DNA of 64,000 bases, taken from positions 57,006 through 121,005 of the forward strand of contig CAJTTH010000004.1 of assembly GCA_910579125.1 (NCBI GenBank), read 5' to 3'. Every line of letters begins with the position of its first letter. Position 1 is the first letter of the stretch. The translations under genes were made by a program, and so were the position numbers. Shown here in pieces: positions 61,976 through 64,000 of the stretch. Source of the stretch: an uncultured Oscillospiraceae bacterium. GTDB taxonomy: Bacteria; Bacillota; Clostridia; Oscillospirales; Ruminococcaceae. The notes under the pieces were generated by a model, which searched no databases, was not told the DNA's origin, and saw only the letters and a list, made by a program, of their open reading frames with translations.

Positions 61976-63958
61976 TTACATAAAATCCGCGGCTTCAAGG
62001 TACTTGCTGCCGTTCTCGCGGATAAACTCCTTGCGCCCGTCGAGGTCGTTGCCCAGCAGCACATCGAACATCGTGCGCGTTTTCTCCGCGTCGGTCGGCG
62101 TTACCTTGATAAGGCGGCGCGTGTCGGGATTCATGGTCGTGAGCGACATCATATCGGGGTCGTTCTCGCCGAGACCTTTCGATCGCTGAATAGTATACTT
62201 CTTCTCGCCTATCATCTCAAGAATGCGCGTTTTCTCGGGTTCGGTATACGCGAAATAGGTCTTGTCCTTGGTGTTTATCTCGTACAGCGGCGATTCCGCG
62301 ATATAGACGTAGCCGCGCTCGATAAGCGTCGGGCAAAGCTCCTGTATCATCGTCAGAATAAGCGTGCGTATCTGAAAGCCGTCGTAATCGGCATCGGTGC
62401 AGATTACCACTTTATTCCAGCGCAGACTGTCCAGATTAAACGAGTTGAGGTTCTTGTTAGCCTTGGACTTCACCTCGACCCCGCAGCCGAGCACCTTTAT
62501 AAGATTGGTGATTATCTCGCTCTTGAATATCTTATCGTAGCTTGCCTTTAAGCAATTGAGTATCTTTCCGCGCACGGGAATGACCGCCTGAAACTCCGCG
62601 TCGCGCGCGAGTTTAACCGAGCCGAGCGCCGAATCGCCCTCCACAATATACACCTCTCGGCGCGTTACGTCCTTGCTGCGGCAGTCGACGAACTTATCAA
62701 TGCGGTTGGTGAGGTCGATTTTCGCGGTAAGGTTCGCGATCGACGACGAGCGCACCTTTTCGGCGTTCTCACGCGAACGCTTGTTGACGAGCACGCGCTC
62801 GGCGATCTTCACCGCCTCATCGGGGTTCTCGATGAAGTACACCTCAAGCTGATGCTTCAGCCAGTCGATCATCGCGTCCTTGATGAACGCGTTTGTGACC
62901 GCCTTTTTCGTCTGGTTCGCGTAGCTCGCCTGCGTGGAAAAGTTAGACGATATAAATATCAGGCAGTCCGCGACGTCGTCCCACTTTATCGCCTTTTCGC
63001 CCTTATTGTACTTGTTATTGTTTTTCAGATACGCGTCTATTTGTGAAAGGAATGCGCGTTTCATCGCGTCATCGGGCGAACCGCCGTGCTCCAACCATGA
63101 GGAATTATGGTAATGCTCGACAAAGTGCATTTCCTTGCTGAACGTGAACGCGACATTCATTTTCAGTTTGTACTCCTCCTTGTCCTCGCGATCCTTGCCC
63201 TGCCGCTGCGTCTGCCAGAACTGCGGCGTGGTGAGCGTATTTTCACCCGCGACCTCTTTCAGATAGTCGAAAATGCCGTTCTCGTAGCAAACGATTTTCT
63301 CGTCAACCGTGCCGTCCTCGTTCTCGATACGGCGGACGAACTCTACACCGCCGTTCACGACCGCCTGCCGCCGCAGCATATCGTCAAGGTATTCCGCGCC
63401 GACATCAATCTCGGTGAACACCTCCAGATCGGGTTTCCAGTGTATCTTTGTGCCCGTCTGTGCGCACTTTGACTTGATAAAGCCCTTTTCGTTGTCCGTA
63501 ACGTTGAAGCCCTTTTCAAAGCGCAACGAGTACTTCCAAGTTCCGTTGCAGCTCTCGACCTCCATATACTCGGACGCGAACTGCGTCGCGCACAAGCCCA
63601 GACCGTTCAGTCCGAGCGCGAACGAGTAATTTTCGCCGCTGTTGTTGTCGTACTTTCCGCCCGCGTACAGCGTACAGAACGCCAGCTCCCAGTTGTACTT
63701 GTCCTCGCTTTTGTTGAAATCAATAGGAATACCGCGTCCGAAGTCCTCGACGGTTATGGACTTATCCGCGTGGAGCGTGATGTTTATGCGCTTTCCGAAG
63801 CCCTCGCGCGCTTCGTCGATCGAGTTCGAGATTATCTCGAAAACCGAGTGACGGCAGCCGTCAATACTGTCCGACCCGAAAATTACCGCGGGGCGCAGTC
63901 GGACTTGATCGGGACCTTTCAGCGCTTTTAAGTCGGTCTGATTTGTTTCTTTTGCCAT
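61976..63958 (-). CDS. Type IIA DNA topoisomerase subunit B (ParE/GyrB-like, divergent)
   Basis: This 660-residue protein has a GHKL ATPase (NSIDEA at 45-50, VEDFGRGIPI) and a Toprim domain (EGDSA at 440-444, DADYDG at 522-527, QRSKGLGE). Several near-invariant positions differ: GLNGLG replaces GLHGVG, DADYDGFQIR replaces DADVDGAHIR, and EGDSALGSVKLARD replaces the usual EGDSAGGSAKQGRD. Metal-binding acids are kept. It supplies ATP hydrolysis for strand passage with the subunit A encoded downstream. AAGGTG precedes the ATG. Confidence 0.88.
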   Translation of the reverse strand: MAKETNQTDLKALKGPDQVRLRPAVIFGSDSIDGCRHSVFEIISNSIDEAREGFGKRINITLHADKSITVEDFGRGIPIDFNKSEDKYNWELAFCTLYAGGKYDNNSGENYSFALGLNGLGLCATQFASEYMEVESCNGTWKYSLRFEKGFNVTDNEKGFIKSKCAQTGTKIHWKPDLEVFTEIDVGAEYLDDMLRRQAVVNGGVEFVRRIENEDGTVDEKIVCYENGIFDYLKEVAGENTLTTPQFWQTQRQGKDREDKEEYKLKMNVAFTFSKEMHFVEHYHNSSWLEHGGSPDDAMKRAFLSQIDAYLKNNNKYNKGEKAIKWDDVADCLIFISSNFSTQASYANQTKKAVTNAFIKDAMIDWLKHQLEVYFIENPDEAVKIAERVLVNKRSRENAEKVRSSSIANLTAKIDLTNRIDKFVDCRSKDVTRREVYIVEGDSALGSVKLARDAEFQAVIPVRGKILNCLKASYDKIFKSEIITNLIKVLGCGVEVKSKANKNLNSFNLDSLRWNKVVICTDADYDGFQIRTLILTMIQELCPTLIERGYVYIAESPLYEINTKDKTYFAYTEPEKTRILEMIGEKKYTIQRSKGLGENDPDMMSLTTMNPDTRRLIKVTPTDAEKTRTMFDVLLGNDLDGRKEFIRENGSKYLEAADFM

Positions 63959-64000
63959 TTTTCAATTCACCTTATCTCTAAATTTACCAATACATTTTAA

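Overview
The window looks like chromosome of a strictly anaerobic, endospore-forming Clostridia member, most likely an Oscillospiraceae/Ruminococcus-like gut bacterium. Evidence: a reverse-type rubrerythrin, an oxygen-sensitive class III ribonucleotide reductase, formate-tetrahydrofolate ligase, a GerA-type germinant receptor, GerW/YtfJ and a lysine riboswitch. Coding DNA is moderately GC-rich, promoters are AT-rich, and AGGAGG-like ribosome binding sites are strong. I found no rRNA, tRNA, CRISPR array, transposase, integrase or phage genes.

Layout. 1-2.1 kb: truncated diguanylate cyclase, rubrerythrin, small membrane protein. 2.2-5.7 kb: CUT1 sugar ABC importer (binding protein and two permeases, no ATPase) behind a LacI-type operator. 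6.2-9.3 kb: biotin-dependent carboxyltransferase operon whose three subunits match the parts list of transcarboxylase. 9.5-15.2 kb: the conserved scpA-scpB-ytfI-ytfJ-dacF-rluB block with an M50 protease. 15.4-16.2 kb: sugar isomerase-like protein. 16.3-20.7 kb: DUF421, DUF4363 and the gerA-gerB-gerC germinant receptor, with a sigma-G-like promoter. 20.8-21.8 kb: queA. 21.9-26.6 kb: lysine riboswitch, asd-dapA-dapB, a free-standing ACT protein and a MscS channel. 26.6-30.3 kb: lipoprotein, cysK and an AI-2E-family membrane protein preceded by a four-copy Pho-box-like array. 30.7-40.9 kb: lipoprotein, two-component system, DUF1385, prmC, recA, recX, rimO, pgsA and an unknown protein. 41.5-45.7 kb: nrdD and nrdG separated by an AT-rich type II restriction-modification pair of the BglII/BstYI family. 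45.8-48.6 kb: TetR regulator, lipoprotein, nnrD. 49.2-50.8 kb: alanine symporter. 50.8-64 kb, all on the minus strand: recQ, DUF1963, upp, rpiB, GNAT, tsaB-tsaE-fhs, an esterase-like protein, and a divergent type IIA topoisomerase pair.

The least explained material is intergenic. (1) A hairpin-containing element lies in the 5' leader of dapA and of fhs, same orientation relative to the gene, with a partial relative before the topoisomerase A gene. (2) Two related MITE-like long inverted repeats lie at about 30.4 and 41.0 kb. (3) Four long imperfect hairpins stand in tandem at 48.67-49.04 kb. With the restriction-modification insertion in the nrd operon, these are the best candidates for undescribed or lineage-specific biology. 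All functional calls rest on motif recognition by eye; no database search was run.
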